DNA from: a bacterium
GTDB taxonomy: Bacteria; Bacillota; Bacilli; Lactobacillales; Streptococcaceae
NCBI GenBank assembly: GCA_905221085.1
Contig: CAJNBT010000006.1
Span: 1-64,000, forward strand
Length of the DNA: 64,000 bases
Reading direction: 5' to 3'
A model generated the notes under the pieces. It was given only the letters and a program-made list of their open reading frames with translations, did not search any database and was not told the origin of the DNA. Below, piece by piece: positions 18,590-28,133 of this stretch; position 1 is the stretch's first letter, and every line of letters begins with the position of its first letter. A program made the translations under genes and the position numbers.

Positions 18590-19288
18590 TTATAAGGTAC
18601 GAAGCGCATCCTCTAGCGCTGTTTTTTGTTGGGTTTGAGCATCAATCTCTTTGATAATGCGAGCTGGAACACCTGCTACCACCACGTTTTCTGGGACATC
18701 TTGGGTAACAATGGCTCCTGCTGCAACAACTGAACCACTACCGATTTGCACCCCTTCGATAACCACTGCATTGGCACCAATTAGAACATTGTCCCCAACA
18801 CGGACTGGTTCAGCGCTAGCTGGCTCAATCACACCTGCAAGAACGGCACCTGCACCAACGTGACTGTTTTTCCCAACGATGGCACGTCCACCAAGGATAG
18901 CCCCCATGTCAATCATAGTTCCTGCACCAATTTCAGCACCGATATTGATGACTGCTCCCATCATGATAACAGCATTGTCACCAATTTCAACTTGATCACG
19001 AATAATAGCGCCTGGCTCGATACGACCATTGATAGCACGTTTATCTAGCAAAGGAACTGCAGAATTACGAGCATCTTGCTCAACAACATAGTCTTGATTT
19101 TCTACCAAACCATCTAGAAGCGGAGCCACGTCCTTCCAGTCTCCAAATAGGACATTTCCTAGTTTCACAACAGAGCTAGGCACAGCAGTTGCGAGTTGTC
19201 CCTCAAAGGTTACTTTAACACTGGTTTTCTTTTCAGCATTGGCGATAAATTGGATAATTTCTTGAGCATTCATTTTTGTGGCAGTCAT
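18590..19288 (-). CDS. dapH: Tetrahydrodipicolinate N-acetyltransferase
   Basis: DapH acetylates tetrahydrodipicolinate in the acetylase branch of DAP/lysine synthesis. The 232-residue protein has an N-terminal helical domain (about 1-85) and a left-handed beta helix of hexapeptide repeats such as [17 protein letters not shown] strong AGGAGG lies 5 bp before the ATG at 19288. A long leader with a terminator precedes it, so transcription is probably attenuated. The deacetylase follows downstream. Confidence 0.94.
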   Translation of the reverse strand: MTATKMNAQEIIQFIANAEKKTSVKVTFEGQLATAVPSSVVKLGNVLFGDWKDVAPLLDGLVENQDYVVEQDARNSAVPLLDKRAINGRIEPGAIIRDQVEIGDNAVIMMGAVINIGAEIGAGTMIDMGAILGGRAIVGKNSHVGAGAVLAGVIEPASAEPVRVGDNVLIGANAVVIEGVQIGSGSVVAAGAIVTQDVPENVVVAGVPARIIKEIDAQTQQKTALEDALRTL

Positions 19289-19475
19289 AGGCGCCTCCTA
19301 GTTCATTTTAATGATACCTATTCTACCAAAAAAGGCCTCAAATTTGAAGCCTTTTTGTTTGTTTTTAGGTATGATTTTTAGGGATGTGAGATAAAACGTG
19401 CTGTCGGTAAAAGCAAGCCCCTACCGATACAACCTAAAAACACTCTTCACAACTATCTCCCCGTGTTTTATTGAC
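19289..19475 (-). promoter_or_regulatory. Structured dapH leader with terminator (candidate cis-regulatory RNA)
   Basis: A leader of about 185 bases runs from the extended -10 promoter to dapH. It contains a TCGGTA/TACCGA hairpin (19404-19409 with 19422-19427). One closing helix joins 19391-19398 with 19462-19471. A mutually exclusive alternative joins 19388-19393 with 19454-19459. A CCTAAAAA segment (19433-19440) can pair with either of two TTTTTAGG copies (19362-19369, 19375-19382). It ends with the terminator at 19328-19356. I see no lysine-riboswitch core and no T-box sequence. Confidence 0.55.
19328..19356. terminator. Terminator in the dapH leader
   Basis: AAAAAGGC, then TCAAATTTGA, then GCCTTTTT: a symmetric hairpin with T-runs on both sides. 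On the minus strand it stands about 40 bp before the dapH start, in attenuator position. Confidence 0.85.
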
Positions 19476-19481
19476 TATTCT

Positions 19482-19490
19482 AGTATAGCA
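19482..19490 (-). promoter_or_regulatory. Extended -10 promoter for the dapH leader
   Basis: TGCTATACT on the minus strand (hexamer 19482-19487), with only a weak TTTTCT at -35. It lies just after the DMT permease gene. Confidence 0.6.
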
Positions 19491-19516
19491 CACTTTTAGA
19501 ATTAAGAAAAGACTTT

Positions 19517-20428
19517 TTATTTACTTTCTTTCGCTTCTTCTATTGACAAGAAAATCATAGGTAAAATAATCAGGGCCATAGCTAGAAGAAGGGACCAATC
19601 CACTACCAAGCCTAAAAACAAAACACTCAGCAGGGCAGAAGAGAGAGGTTCACTGGCACTGATAACTGAAACCACCAAAGGAGAAACCAAGGAAACAGCC
19701 TTCATGGAAATGAAAAAGGCAAAAGCCGTCCCGAAAAAAGCGATAATGAGGCAAATCAAGATACTCCAAATATCCAGAGTAAAGGAAAGCTGGTAAACCG
19801 GCGAGAGGACATTGCTAAATAAACCCGCCAAAATCATCCCCCACCCAACCGTGGGAACAAAACCATAGCGCTTCGCAAAAGGCTGGGGCAAGATAACATT
19901 AAACATGACCCCCATGGCACTCAGCAGACCTGTTATAAGAGCTAGCGGAGTCATAGATAACTGAGAGAGATCTCCCTTTGTCGCCATCAAGCAAACACCC
20001 AGCATGGCAATCAAAACATAGAAAATAGCACTTTTTGACGCTCGTTTTTGATAAACCAAGCGATTGTAGAAGAGGATAAAGACTGGACTGATGAACTGTA
20101 AAATAGTTGCTGTCGCTGCATTTGAATATTCTACACAGAGATAGAAAAAATACTGGACTGAGAAAATTCCCAAAATAGCATAGGCTAAAAAGGGCAAGTA
20201 ATTTTTCTTATCTCGCCAAATATCTAGCACTTGCGATTTTAATTGCACTGCAGACCAAATGAGCACAAGACTCCCTGCCAGTGTCAAACGCATAGAAGTA
20301 ATCCAGCCCGAAGACACCTGGTAATGAGTAAAGAAATATTCTCCCAAAATTCCACAGATTCCCCAGATTAAGCCAGATAAGAGCGAATAAATGGTTCCTT
20401 TAATAATCTTTTTCTGATACTGATTCAT
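19517..20428 (-). CDS. EamA/DMT-family permease
   Basis: The 303-residue protein has about ten membrane helices arranged as two EamA repeats, as in drug/metabolite transporters. The substrate is unknown. I chose MNQYQKK at 20428, which places the first helix at a normal distance. The longer frame would begin inside the pbp1b terminator. There is almost no leader: the -10 box ends 6 bp before this ATG, so the mRNA is probably leaderless. Confidence 0.85.
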   Translation of the reverse strand: MNQYQKKIIKGTIYSLLSGLIWGICGILGEYFFTHYQVSSGWITSMRLTLAGSLVLIWSAVQLKSQVLDIWRDKKNYLPFLAYAILGIFSVQYFFYLCVEYSNAATATILQFISPVFILFYNRLVYQKRASKSAIFYVLIAMLGVCLMATKGDLSQLSMTPLALITGLLSAMGVMFNVILPQPFAKRYGFVPTVGWGMILAGLFSNVLSPVYQLSFTLDIWSILICLIIAFFGTAFAFFISMKAVSLVSPLVVSVISASEPLSSALLSVLFLGLVVDWSLLLAMALIILPMIFLSIEEAKESK

Positions 20429-20434
20429 ACCTTT

Positions 20435-20443
20435 ATTGTAACA
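20435..20443 (-). promoter_or_regulatory. Promoter of DMT permease, leaderless arrangement
   Basis: TGTTACAAT (hexamer 20435-20440), then exactly six bases AAAGGT, then ATG. Normal start-site spacing would put +1 at the A of the ATG. Confidence 0.6.
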
Positions 20444-20448
20444 CGAAA

Positions 20449-20483
20449 GGGAAAAAGAAAAAAGTGGCAATCAATACCACTTT
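20449..20483 (-). terminator. Terminator of pbp1b
   Basis: On the minus strand AAAGTGG and CCACTTT pair and are followed by TTTCTTTTTCCC. It lies directly after the pbp1b stop codon. Confidence 0.85.
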
Positions 20484-20484
20484 C

Positions 20485-22962
20485 CTATCTTCTACTATTT
20501 GATTGTGTAGGTGATGATGAACTTGATGTACTGCTAGAGCTAGCACTTGAACTACTACTTGAACTAGTGCTTGAGCTGGAAGGAGTTGGTAGTGTGCTAA
20601 CGATACTTGACCAAGCATTTTGATAATCTGACTCACTTCCTCCAATAGCAAAGTGATAGCTGGTCGTAGGAGCTCCCGCCTTATTAGCCCAATAGCTCGT
20701 TACAGTAGAACCTGAAAGATCAACTGTTTTTCCATTAACGGATACTTTGCCTGGCTTCTGCCCTGTAGATCTGAGGACCTGAGATTGGGTCACACTAGAA
20801 TCAAGATTAAAGCGTTCATTGCCCCAAACACCAGGTTCAGCCTGTTGGATAGCATTGACCAAGTAAGCCATATATTTGGCATTTCGATAATGCCCAGCCC
20901 CCTTAGCCATTGGGCGGTTATCGTCATGCCCTAGCCAACCACCTAGAGTCAATCTTGGTGTCGAAAGCATAAGCCACATATTTTCATCTTCATTAGTTGT
21001 ACCAGTCTTCCCAATCCAGTCTGCACGAGCTAAGCTTGAATTGATAGAAGCCAAGTCCGTTTGGAAACTTGAAGTGATTCGAGATGAAATCACCTCACGA
21101 AGCAAACTCTGCATAATTGTTGCTGTTGCCTTCGAGTACACTTGAACTGGCTTGTCTTGGAATTCATAGATTACTCTACCGTCAGATGATTCAATCTTAG
21201 AAATCACATGTTTCTGATGATAAACACCGTTATTAGCAATTGTTTGATAACCGTTGGTATGCTGGGCAACTGTGACTTCAATACCACCGCCCATAGGCAG
21301 ACTTTCGATACCGTACTCCGGAATCTCGTAACCCATTTTCTCCATGTAACCCTTGACATCTACACCCTTCTCACGAAGCATACGATAGGTCCAATAGGCT
21401 GGGATATTCCATGAATAGTTCAAGGCTTCACCCAGGGTCATCATGCCTGTACCTGGACTGTTCACATACATGATAGGATTTCCATTAGAGAATTTTGTCG
21501 GATAATTGGACAAGATACTAGCGCTTCCCATCAAACCTTGGTCAATGGCAATACCATAGGCCAACAAAGGCTTGGTTGTAGAGGCTGGCGAGCGCTTAGT
21601 GTCAAAGGCGTGATTGTTTTGGTTAGTCTGGTAATTACGACCACCAACAAAGCCTAGAACAGCCCCCGTTTTATTGTCCATCAAAACATTCCCTACTTCA
21701 GGCTGCCCAGTCGAATCATCTACCAAACGACCGTAGTTAGCAACTGCATTTTGCATGGCGTTATGGATTTTTTTATTGATCGTTGTAGTGATTTTGTAGC
21801 CGCCATTACTTAGTTCCTGCTCAGCTCGTTCATGATAAGCCTTTTGAACCGCTTCCTTTTTCAACTCTTGGCCAGAAACATTGTCCTGTTGAACTAAATA
21901 ATCATACATGCGGTCTGTCGCTTCAGCCATAGCTGTAAAGTAGAGATAATCTCTCGAAACGGCATTGATAGTTCCTGATGGCAAGAAATCTTGTTTGAGA
22001 TTATAATCCTTGTACTGGTCGTATTCTTCCTGAGTCAGAGCACCCGTACGGTACATGTTGTAGAGAACATCCTTGGCCCGCTTCAAACCAAGCTCTAAGT
22101 CTTCATCACTCTTTAACTCTCCAGTATTTTCATAAGGAGAATAAGTAATCGGACTCTGTGGTAAACCTGCTAGGAAGGCCGCTTGGGGAATACTCAGCTT
22201 GTTGGCATCGATACCGAAAATTCCTTCAGCAGCTTGCTGAGCACCTGCAATATTCTGTCCTTTATGATTTCGACCAAAGGGAGCAACATTGAGATAGGTG
22301 GTCAAGATTTCATCCTTGCTCATGTTGCGTTCCAAGGCAAGGGCATCGACAATTTCTGTAGCCTTACGAGCCAAAGTCGGAGCATCTCCTACCACTTGTT
22401 GTTTGATTAACTGTTGGGTCAAGGTCGAGCCCCCGCTAGATGAACCCAAACCTGCAAAGGTTCCCAAAGTCGCCCGAATCACAGCTTTGGGCACAACCCC
22501 ATTATGTTCAAGAAAATGTTCATCCTCAGTAGCAACAATAGCCTTTTTGAGATTGTCCGATATTTCCTCAGATGAAACAGAAGTTCTCAGTAGGTCACTC
22601 TCGATAGAAGCAATGACACTCCCATCTGCATAAACAATTTCTGAGATGGAAGAAATATTTTTAACCTGCTTGACCAAGTCCTCCGCTGGCGGAACCTTGG
22701 CCTTGTCAAACAAAGCAACTCCATAACCAAGAGCTACACCAGCACCAAAAAGCCCACCGATAAAGCCTAGAATAAAGAGAGTATTCAGAATGCCCTTAAT
22801 AGCAACTAAAATGCTCCCTAGAATAGACAGAATTCTCCCGCCTGTCCCATCCGACTTCTTCTCTTCTGAGACTTTCTCTGATTTTTTATGATTTATTTTT
22901 GATTTTACTAGCTGGAAAAATTCCAGCATTTTTCGTTTTAATTCATTTAATTGATTTTGCAT
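20485..22962 (-). CDS. pbp1b: Penicillin-binding protein 1B (bifunctional transglycosylase/transpeptidase)
   Basis: This class A PBP polymerises and cross-links peptidoglycan at the outer face of the membrane. Features in order: charged cytoplasmic tail, one membrane helix at about 55-80, GT51 domain with [10 protein letters not shown] and [12 protein letters not shown], transpeptidase with SPASTTKPL (SxxK serine) and KTGTT, and a serine-rich C-terminal tail. I chose the ATG at 22962 (AGGAAA upstream, 825 residues); a GTG lies four codons earlier. The cytoplasmic tail differs clearly from the pneumococcal form as I recall it, which fits a related oral species. Confidence 0.93.
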   Translation of the reverse strand: MQNQLNELKRKMLEFFQLVKSKINHKKSEKVSEEKKSDGTGGRILSILGSILVAIKGILNTLFILGFIGGLFGAGVALGYGVALFDKAKVPPAEDLVKQVKNISSISEIVYADGSVIASIESDLLRTSVSSEEISDNLKKAIVATEDEHFLEHNGVVPKAVIRATLGTFAGLGSSSGGSTLTQQLIKQQVVGDAPTLARKATEIVDALALERNMSKDEILTTYLNVAPFGRNHKGQNIAGAQQAAEGIFGIDANKLSIPQAAFLAGLPQSPITYSPYENTGELKSDEDLELGLKRAKDVLYNMYRTGALTQEEYDQYKDYNLKQDFLPSGTINAVSRDYLYFTAMAEATDRMYDYLVQQDNVSGQELKKEAVQKAYHERAEQELSNGGYKITTTINKKIHNAMQNAVANYGRLVDDSTGQPEVGNVLMDNKTGAVLGFVGGRNYQTNQNNHAFDTKRSPASTTKPLLAYGIAIDQGLMGSASILSNYPTKFSNGNPIMYVNSPGTGMMTLGEALNYSWNIPAYWTYRMLREKGVDVKGYMEKMGYEIPEYGIESLPMGGGIEVTVAQHTNGYQTIANNGVYHQKHVISKIESSDGRVIYEFQDKPVQVYSKATATIMQSLLREVISSRITSSFQTDLASINSSLARADWIGKTGTTNEDENMWLMLSTPRLTLGGWLGHDDNRPMAKGAGHYRNAKYMAYLVNAIQQAEPGVWGNERFNLDSSVTQSQVLRSTGQKPGKVSVNGKTVDLSGSTVTSYWANKAGAPTTSYHFAIGGSESDYQNAWSSIVSTLPTPSSSSTSSSSSSSASSSSTSSSSSPTQSNSRR

Positions 22963-23057
22963 GGATTTCCTCACTCTATCTATTATACCATAAAAGGTAA
23001 ACTTTCAATAAAATAGCCACTTTCTTCCCTATTCTACTAGGCTATTACCCAAGTTTG

Positions 23058-23066
23058 TGATACAAT
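23058..23066 (+). promoter_or_regulatory. Extended -10 promoter of tyrS
   Basis: TGATACAAT (hexamer 23061-23066), 37 bp before the tyrS ATG, with AAAGGAG as ribosome-binding site. The -35 region is poor. No T-box leader is present. Confidence 0.65.
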
Positions 23067-23103
23067 AGTTAGAAACAATAATTTTAAAAAGGAGAAAAGA
23101 CAC

Positions 23104-24360
23104 ATGCACATTTTTGATGAGCTAAAAGAGCGTGGTTTGATTTTTCAAACGACTGATGAAGAAGCTTTGCGTAAAGCCCTAGAAGAAGGTCAAGTTTCTT
23201 ATTATACTGGCTACGATCCAACTGCTGATAGCCTTCACCTAGGCCACCTTGTCGCAATCTTGACAAGTCGTCGCTTGCAGCTAGCAGGTCACAAACCTTA
23301 TGCGCTCGTTGGCGGTGCTACAGGTCTCATCGGAGATCCGTCCTTCAAAGATGCTGAACGTAGTCTCCAAACAAAAGACACAGTAGATGGCTGGGTCAAG
23401 TCTATCCAAGGACAACTTTCTCGTTTTCTTGACTTTGAAAATGGTGAAAATAAAGCTGTCATGGTCAACAACTACGACTGGTTTGGCAGCATCAGCTTCA
23501 TTGACTTCCTCCGTGATATCGGAAAATACTTCACGGTCAACTACATGATGAGTAAGGAGTCTGTAAAAAAACGGATCGAAACAGGAATTTCTTACACTGA
23601 GTTTGCCTACCAAATCATGCAAGGTTACGACTTCTTCGTCCTTAACCAAGACCACAATGTAACGCTTCAAATCGGTGGTTCTGACCAGTGGGGAAATATG
23701 ACAGCTGGTACCGAATTGCTTCGTCGTAAGGCGGATAAAACTGGTCACGTTATCACTGTTCCATTGATTACAGATGCAACTGGTAAGAAATTTGGTAAAT
23801 CAGAAGGAAACGCAGTCTGGCTCAATCCTGAAAAGACTTCTCCATACGGAATGTACCAATTCTGGATGAATGTTATGGACGCTGACGCTGTTCGCTTCTT
23901 GAAAATCTTTACTTTCTTGTCACTTGATGAGATTGAAGACATCCGTAAACAATTTGAAGCAGCGCCACACGAACGCTTGGCTCAAAAAGTCTTAGCTCGT
24001 GAAGTCGTTACACTTGTTCACGGCGAAGAAGCTTACAAAGAAGCCCTCAACATCACTGAGCAGCTCTTTGCAGGAAACATCAAAAACCTTTCTGTTAAAG
24101 AGCTCAAACAAGGACTTCGTGGTGTGCCAAACTACCAAGTACAAGTAGACGAAAACCACAATATTGTGGAACTGCTCGTGTCAGCTGGTGTAGTTAACTC
24201 AAAACGCCAAGCCCGTGAAGACGTCCAAAACGGAGCCATCTACGTCAACGGCGACCGCATCCAAGACCTTGACTATGTCTTGAGTGACGCAGATAAGTTA
24301 GAGAACGAACTGACTGTTATCCGTCGTGGAAAGAAAAAATATTTTGTATTGACTTACTAA
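23104..24360 (+). CDS. tyrS: Tyrosyl-tRNA synthetase
   Basis: The 418-residue class I synthetase charges tRNA-Tyr. HLGHL (HIGH-type) is in [18 protein letters not shown] (KMSKS-type) is in [10 protein letters not shown], and a C-terminal S4-like RNA-binding domain begins near residue 350 ([13 protein letters not shown]). AAGGAG precedes the ATG, and a strong terminator follows the stop codon. Confidence 0.97.
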   Translation: MHIFDELKERGLIFQTTDEEALRKALEEGQVSYYTGYDPTADSLHLGHLVAILTSRRLQLAGHKPYALVGGATGLIGDPSFKDAERSLQTKDTVDGWVKSIQGQLSRFLDFENGENKAVMVNNYDWFGSISFIDFLRDIGKYFTVNYMMSKESVKKRIETGISYTEFAYQIMQGYDFFVLNQDHNVTLQIGGSDQWGNMTAGTELLRRKADKTGHVITVPLITDATGKKFGKSEGNAVWLNPEKTSPYGMYQFWMNVMDADAVRFLKIFTFLSLDEIEDIRKQFEAAPHERLAQKVLAREVVTLVHGEEAYKEALNITEQLFAGNIKNLSVKELKQGLRGVPNYQVQVDENHNIVELLVSAGVVNSKRQAREDVQNGAIYVNGDRIQDLDYVLSDADKLENELTVIRRGKKKYFVLTY

Positions 24361-24384
24361 ATTGTTAAACATTTACCTATAAAC

Positions 24385-24420
24385 AAAGGAGTTACCCTCA
24401 AGAAAGGTAACTCCTTTTTG
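24385..24420 (+). terminator. Terminator of tyrS
   Basis: AAAGGAGTTACC pairs perfectly with GGTAACTCCTTT and is followed by TTG; the A-run before the stem makes it usable on both strands for the convergent ATPase gene. Confidence 0.9.
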
Positions 24421-24442
24421 CTGTGAATAGTCCCCCACCTAT

Positions 24443-26503
24443 CTATCCCTTAATAGACAGGCTACGCAGGACTATGCGTAAGGTTGTTAGATTATGTAAG
24501 ATAGAGAGATTTGAAGGACTGAGCCAATTAAACAAGCCAAAGCCAATCAAACTACTATTTACGACAACAGTATCTTGAATATTCTTCTTGATGAGTGTTT
24601 GCAAAGATGATGATAGCCAATCCAACTCTTGGAAGAAATCCAAACGATTATCTAATAATAAGATATCACTCATCTGCTTAGAAATATCTGCACTCTCATT
24701 CATCACCACACCGATATCTGATAGGGTTAAAGCAGCTGAGTCATTCAACCCATCCCCAACCATCAAAATAGTGTGACCTGCTTTCTGCAGTTCCTCTACT
24801 AACTCAAATTTTCCATCAGGTTTCAAGTCTGTATAGACCTGATCAAAGGGCAAATCTTTGACTAATTCCTCTGTCCTAACCAAGGTGTCCCCTGTTGCCA
24901 GAATCAATTTTTTCCCTTGTGCCTTAAGTTTCTCCAAGGCTGCTTTTGCTTCTTTTCTCAAAGGAGTATGAATGCAGAACATTCCAATTAATTCATTCTG
25001 GTAGGCTAAGAATAAGAGATTGTAGTGACTCTTGTACTCTTCAATTAAAGCATTTTGTTCTGAACTGATATGAATCTGCTCATCCTGCATCAAAACATAA
25101 TTCCCAATAAGAACTGGTTGGCCATCTATATGAGATTTGATCCCCTTGCTTGCGATATATTGGAGTTTCCCATGCATTTCCTCATGTTCAATTCCCTCTA
25201 TCTCGGCTTGCTTGACGATTGCATTAGCAATAGGATGATAAATGTGTTCCTCAAGACAGGCACTGATTCTGAGAATATCTTCCTCACTATAGTCTCCAAA
25301 AGGTAACACCTTTTCAACTATCGGATAGCTAGTTGTAATTGTTCCCGTCTTATCAAACAAGAAAGTATCAATTTCCAGATATTTCTCCAGAACATCTCCA
25401 TCCTTAATCACCATTTCACGATTCAACCCCTCCTTGATAGCTGTCAAATAAGCTACAGGAGTAGAGATTTTCAAAGCGCAGGAGAAATCGACCAAGAGGA
25501 AAGAAATAGCCTTAGAAAAAGAACCTGTTAATAGGTAGGTCAGACCAGCACCCAAGAAATTATATTTGACGACCTTGTCCGCCATCTTGATGAAATAGCG
25601 TTGTTTCGTTTTCTTGTTTTCTTCAGATTTCTTCATCAACTCAATCAGTTGTAAAATCCTGCTGTTCATCTGATTATCGGTTACACGAATGCGTAACTCT
25701 CCAGTTTCTAATACTGTATTTGCACAAATCAAATCAGACTCTCTTTTTTCAACTGGAAAACTCTCTCCCGTCAAGGAACTTTCGTTGACCATACCTAAAC
25801 CTGAAACTACTTGTCCATCAAACAGAATTTCATTTCCTTGAGATAGGACCAAGACATCTCCTATTTGAACATCGGAACTCTTGATACTAACAACCGTATC
25901 GCCCTGTACTAAGAATACATCGCTCTCTTTTGCAAGAAGACTCTGTTCTAAATCCGTTGCAGTTTTTTTCAAGGACCACTGATCTAAATGATTCCCCAAA
26001 TCAAGCATAAACATGATATTACTTGCCGTCTTGGATTGATTCATAAACAAGGACAATAAAATCGCTGAACAGTCCAAGACCTCCATCGTTAGTTCCTTAC
26101 GCGCTAGGGTCTGATAGGCTTCTCTAACATAACCCAAAGCCTGATAACAAGTCCATATATAGCGAATTGGAGACGGCACAAGACTACGAAAAAGCACACG
26201 CTTAACCGCTGCACCTGAAACAATAGAATAAGCACTCTCTTCTCTACGAATGGGAAGAGTCATCAACTCAGAAACTTTCCCTTTATCAATTCTTTTTAAA
26301 AAGGCTTCTGCATTATCTAATACAGAAAAGCCTTCTTTTATGCGTAGAGTAAAGTGCTGTTGATCCATGTAAAACTGGATAGACTCAATCCCCTTTTCAT
26401 CTCTCGCCAAGGAACGAAGATAGTCTTGAATATCCAAGGTGAGTGAAAAAGAAGATGATAGTCGGATATGTTGGTATCCTCTATGTAGCACTTTAAAAGA
26501 CAT
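24443..26503 (-). CDS. P1B-like metal-transport P-type ATPase
   Basis: The 686-residue ATPase has the actuator motif LTGES, the phosphorylation site FDKTGTIT and the hinge VGDGLNDS. Transport helix 6 reads DFSCALKISTP where heavy-metal pumps have CPCALGLATP, so the motif is FSC and not CPC. The N-terminal part lacks a CxxC metal domain. The cargo is probably a transition metal but cannot be named. The ATG overlaps the end of the small upstream partner gene (stop TAA, then T, then ATG), so translation is coupled. Confidence 0.82.
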   Translation of the reverse strand: MSFKVLHRGYQHIRLSSSFSLTLDIQDYLRSLARDEKGIESIQFYMDQQHFTLRIKEGFSVLDNAEAFLKRIDKGKVSELMTLPIRREESAYSIVSGAAVKRVLFRSLVPSPIRYIWTCYQALGYVREAYQTLARKELTMEVLDCSAILLSLFMNQSKTASNIMFMLDLGNHLDQWSLKKTATDLEQSLLAKESDVFLVQGDTVVSIKSSDVQIGDVLVLSQGNEILFDGQVVSGLGMVNESSLTGESFPVEKRESDLICANTVLETGELRIRVTDNQMNSRILQLIELMKKSEENKKTKQRYFIKMADKVVKYNFLGAGLTYLLTGSFSKAISFLLVDFSCALKISTPVAYLTAIKEGLNREMVIKDGDVLEKYLEIDTFLFDKTGTITTSYPIVEKVLPFGDYSEEDILRISACLEEHIYHPIANAIVKQAEIEGIEHEEMHGKLQYIASKGIKSHIDGQPVLIGNYVLMQDEQIHISSEQNALIEEYKSHYNLLFLAYQNELIGMFCIHTPLRKEAKAALEKLKAQGKKLILATGDTLVRTEELVKDLPFDQVYTDLKPDGKFELVEELQKAGHTILMVGDGLNDSAALTLSDIGVVMNESADISKQMSDILLLDNRLDFFQELDWLSSSLQTLIKKNIQDTVVVNSSLIGFGLFNWLSPSNLSILHNLTTLRIVLRSLSIKG

Positions 26504-26504
26504 A

Positions 26505-26783
26505 TTATTCTCCTATAAGGCTATCTAATTGCTCTTCTTTTTTCTCTTGCTCGTACAAATATTTGGCATCTTGCAAGACATCGTCTCCATGTTGCTTCAC
26601 AACAGAAACAGATGCATCTAGCTCGTCTTTCAACTTGTAAGCCTTAGCCAAAGCTTTAGAATAACCTTTTTTAGCTTCCTTACTTGCTAAGATTTTCAAA
26701 CCAAGGGTACCAAATGCGACACCACCCAAAAAGAGTGATGATTTTTTCGCAACTTTTGCAACGCTTAATACTTCTTTTAACAT
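26505..26783 (-). CDS. Small single-helix partner of the P-type ATPase
   Basis: The 92-residue protein starts with a glycine-rich membrane helix (SSLFLGGVAFGTLGLKIL, about 13-30). A long charged helix follows. I chose MLKEVLSVAK at 26783 because AAGGAGG lies 7 bp upstream; the longer frame has no such site. The layout resembles the DUF1490/PacL proteins that mycobacteria place beside CtpC/CtpV metal pumps, and DUF6110-type proteins in Firmicutes. That link is inference from layout. Its own promoter is at 26805-26833 and the ATPase gene follows at once. Confidence 0.75.
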   Translation of the reverse strand: MLKEVLSVAKVAKKSSLFLGGVAFGTLGLKILASKEAKKGYSKALAKAYKLKDELDASVSVVKQHGDDVLQDAKYLYEQEKKEEQLDSLIGE

Positions 26784-26804
26784 ACCTATTTCCTCCTTAT
26801 CATT

Positions 26805-26833
26805 ATTATATAGCAATTTCGATATAAAAGCAA
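26805..26833 (-). promoter_or_regulatory. Promoter of the partner-ATPase operon
   Basis: TTGCTT (26828-26833), a 17-bp spacer, perfect TATAAT (26805-26810) on the minus strand. The start codon is about 22 bp downstream. Confidence 0.7.
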
Positions 26834-26899
26834 TTTCATTCCATAGATTGGAGAATTAGTTTTATTTCTACTGAATCTCTCATCTACTTATTCCTAAAG

Positions 26900-26928
26900 T
26901 TGCTTTCATTTGCCTCTTTTGATACACT
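26900..26928 (+). promoter_or_regulatory. Promoter of rlmA, leaderless arrangement
   Basis: TTGCTT (26900-26905), 17-bp spacer, extended -10 TGATACACT (hexamer 26923-26928), then six bases TAAACT and the ATG. The A of the ATG falls at the expected +1, and there is no ribosome-binding site. Confidence 0.6.
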
Positions 26929-26934
26929 TAAACT

Positions 26935-27783
26935 ATGAATACAAATCTCAAACCCAAACTTCAACGTTTTGCTTCTGCTACTGCCTTTGCCTGTCCTATC
27001 TGCCAAGAAAAGCTGACTCTGGTTGAGAGCAGTCTCAAATGTAGCAATCGCCATTCTTTTGACCTGGCGAAATTCGGCTATGTCAATCTAGCTCCTCAAA
27101 TCAAGCAATCTACCAACTACGATAAGGAAAATTTTCAAAACCGCCAACAAATCCTAGAGGCTGGATTTTATCAGGCTATCTTAGAGGCTGTATCTGACTT
27201 GCTAGCCAGTTCAGAAACTAGCACCACAGTCTTAGATATCGGCTGTGGCGAAGGATTCTATTCTCGCAAACTCCAAGAAAGTCATCCTGACAAAACCTTC
27301 TATGCCTTTGATATTTCCAAAGATTCCGTCCAAATCGCTGCCAAGAGCGAACCCAACTGGGCAGTCAATTGGTTCGTTGGTGACTTAGCTCGTCTTCCTA
27401 TAAAAGACGCCAGCATGGATATCCTGCTTGATATCTTCTCACCTGCCAACTATGGAGAATTTCATCGCGTTTTATCCAAAGACGGTATCTTGATAAAGGT
27501 TATTCCAACTAAAAATCACCTCAAGGAGATCCGTCAGAAGGTACAAGACCAGCTGACAAACAAGGACTATTCCAACCAAGATATCAAAAATCATTTCCAA
27601 GAACACTTTACCATCCTATCTAGCCAAACTGCCTCTCTGACTAAGACTATTACAGCAGATCAGCTTCAAGCCCTACTCAGCATGACTCCCTTACTCTTTC
27701 ACGTTGACCAGACCAAGATTGACTGGAGCCAACTGACAGAGATTACCATTGAAGCAGAGATTTTGGTTGGGAAAGCAATCTAA
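26935..27783 (+). CDS. rlmA: 23S rRNA (guanine-N1) methyltransferase RlmA(II)
   Basis: The 282-residue enzyme methylates G748 (hairpin 35) of 23S rRNA in Gram-positive bacteria, a site near macrolide and ketolide binding. An N-terminal zinc finger uses C20, C23, C36 and H40. The SAM-binding motif VLDIGCGEGFYS follows at about 99-110. The start is supported by the normal distance to the zinc finger. Its message is probably leaderless. A strong terminator follows. Confidence 0.88.
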   Translation: MNTNLKPKLQRFASATAFACPICQEKLTLVESSLKCSNRHSFDLAKFGYVNLAPQIKQSTNYDKENFQNRQQILEAGFYQAILEAVSDLLASSETSTTVLDIGCGEGFYSRKLQESHPDKTFYAFDISKDSVQIAAKSEPNWAVNWFVGDLARLPIKDASMDILLDIFSPANYGEFHRVLSKDGILIKVIPTKNHLKEIRQKVQDQLTNKDYSNQDIKNHFQEHFTILSSQTASLTKTITADQLQALLSMTPLLFHVDQTKIDWSQLTEITIEAEILVGKAI

Positions 27784-27831
27784 ACTAGAGTTCGCAAAGG
27801 TAGAAAACTTACCGAAAATCTTCAATATTAC

Positions 27832-27877
27832 AAAAACGCATAAGAACAGGTGCTAAAACCTTAATCTTATGCGTTTT
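27832..27877. terminator. Bidirectional terminator after rlmA
   Basis: AAAAACGCATAAG pairs with CTTATGCGTTTT around a 21-base loop; T-rich tails on both strands suit rlmA and the convergent small membrane genes. Confidence 0.8.
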
Positions 27878-27910
27878 GTTATGCAAAAATCACTGGAGTT
27901 TCTAAACACA

Positions 27911-28081
27911 TTAAGTGGAAATCTTTGAAATCAGTTCTTTTAATAACCATTGAATACCATATATTACATTTACCCCAAATATGATATAGGCCGTATAAAT
28001 CAAGTATTTCGATTTCTCCCGCCTCAAAGAATAGATTTTGTACAAGATAAACAAATTTAAAATAATAAATAATAGAGACAA
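27911..28081 (-). CDS. Small two-helix membrane protein with TTG start
   Basis: I read this gene on the minus strand in a frame that has no ATG. GGAGG (28088-28092) stands 6 bp before TTG at 28081. The 56-residue product has hydrophobic helices at about 2-14 (SLLFIILNLFILY) and 27-42 (YLIYTAYIIFGVNVIY) with a basic loop between. The alternative frame over this region has less membrane-like composition and no such ribosome-binding site. It is the second gene behind the 68-residue membrane protein. The pair resembles small immunity or PncF-like proteins in style only. Confidence 0.5.
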   Translation of the reverse strand: MSLLFIILNLFILYKIYSLRREKSKYLIYTAYIIFGVNVIYGIQWLLKELISKIST

Positions 28082-28133
28082 AATCTTCCTCCAAAAATCA
28101 ATAAAGGTACACAGTCAAGCATAGTTCTAATCT

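Noticed and set aside
19289..19475. Lysine riboswitch or T-box in the dapH leader
   Set aside because: No AGAGGTGC-type lysine-riboswitch core and no GGTGGNACCGCG T-box sequence are present.
27879..28094. 71-codon minus-strand frame starting MEEDFVSIIYYF
   Set aside because: The overlapping TTG frame at 27911-28081 has the strong ribosome-binding site at correct spacing and a better membrane-protein pattern.
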